From contig CAJOGB010000048.1 in the NCBI GenBank assembly GCA_905233835.1, forward strand, positions 1 through 7,049: a DNA stretch of 7,049 nt. The letters run 5' to 3'. This DNA comes from an uncultured Lachnospiraceae bacterium. GTDB taxonomy: Bacteria; Bacillota; Clostridia; Lachnospirales; Lachnospiraceae. Shown piece after piece: positions 6,746 to 7,049 of this stretch (positions within the stretch are counted from its first letter, which is position 1; every line of letters begins with the position of its first letter). The translations under genes and the position numbers were made by a program. The notes below the pieces were generated by a model. That model did no database searches. It was not told the origin of the DNA and saw only the letters and a list, made by a program, of their open reading frames with translations.

Positions 6746-6753
6746 GATGACAT

Positions 6754-7049
6754 ATGACAGACTGGGAAGCAAACGTTCTTAAGGTGGAACCCTATACCCC
6801 CGGAGAACAGCCGAAAGAGGCAAATATTATAAAATTAAATACCAATGAAAATCCTTATCCCCCATCACCGGCGGTAGAAAAGGTGATTGTAAAGTTTGAT
6901 GTTGCATCATTGCGCAAATATCCGGATCCTTGCGTGACGGATTTGGTAGAGGCGTTGTCAAAAGCTTATAGTATGCCCATGGACCAAATTTTTGTGGGAG
7001 TGGGAAGCGATGATGTCTTGGCCCTTTCGTTTTTGACATTTTTCCATGG
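6754..7049 (+). CDS. hisC: Histidinol-phosphate aminotransferase, N-terminal part (cut by the window end)
   Basis: Only the first 98 codons are present; the frame is open to the window edge. HisC is a pyridoxal-phosphate enzyme of fold type I that transfers an amino group from glutamate to imidazole acetol phosphate in histidine synthesis. Visible family landmarks are KLNTNENPYPPSP (residues 27-39), the start of the domain that contacts substrate, LRKYPDP (53-59), and IFVGVGSDDVLALSF (79-93), which matches the G-x-G-S-D/N-E/D-x cofactor-phosphate loop. The catalytic lysine lies beyond the window. The ATG at 6754 gives the typical N-terminus; an ATG at 6747 is in another frame and stops after 11 codons. 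No clear promoter is visible between the terminator and the start, so expression may rely on read-through or on a promoter hidden near 6677. Neighbouring his genes are not in the window. Confidence 0.92.
   Translation, partial: MTDWEANVLKVEPYTPGEQPKEANIIKLNTNENPYPPSPAVEKVIVKFDVASLRKYPDPCVTDLVEALSKAYSMPMDQIFVGVGSDDVLALSFLTFFH

Noticed and set aside
6747..6782. Upstream ATG near hisC opening an 11-codon frame
   Set aside because: It overlaps the hisC start out of frame and its codons (MTYDRLGSKRS) show no leader-peptide histidine run.

Overview
The window looks like chromosomal DNA of a Gram-positive clostridial bacterium, most likely a Lachnospiraceae relative. The reasons are moderate GC content, frequent TTA leucine codons, AGGAG-type ribosome sites, a cytoplasmic sugar-sensor-like protein fused to GGDEF, and an Ldt-type L,D-transpeptidase. 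The gene pair methyltransferase-hslO also fits that group. This placement is inference from gene content, not from a marker gene.

Layout. A membrane protein of unknown function (55-1095) lies on the minus strand. It has a well-formed sigma-A-type promoter so close to its ATG that the mRNA would be almost leaderless. Just past its stop codon, the last ~58 bases of the minus strand read as plausible protein in the -1 frame, without a usable start codon; this may be a frameshifted C-terminus. Divergently, on the plus strand, a SAM-dependent methyltransferase (1203-1973) is followed after 14 bases by hslO (1988-2869), the redox-activated holdase Hsp33. After a 100-base gap with a perfect extended -10 element comes a diguanylate cyclase with a LacI-type ligand-binding domain (2970-4997). 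Its 3' end overlaps the start of an L,D-transpeptidase gene (4990-6669). A strong intrinsic terminator (6686-6723) closes that pair. The window ends inside hisC (6754-7049), the histidinol-phosphate aminotransferase gene.

How they may work together. The clearest functional unit is the overlapping cyclase/transpeptidase pair. One protein is a soluble sensor that should make c-di-GMP in response to a small ligand. The other is a membrane-anchored enzyme that makes beta-lactam-insensitive 3-3 peptidoglycan crosslinks. Their translational coupling suggests, but does not prove, that nutrient sensing, c-di-GMP and cell-wall remodelling are linked. The methyltransferase and hslO form a separate small operon. 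No mobile element, CRISPR array, tRNA, rRNA or riboswitch was seen, and no gene-free stretch exceeds about 110 bases.
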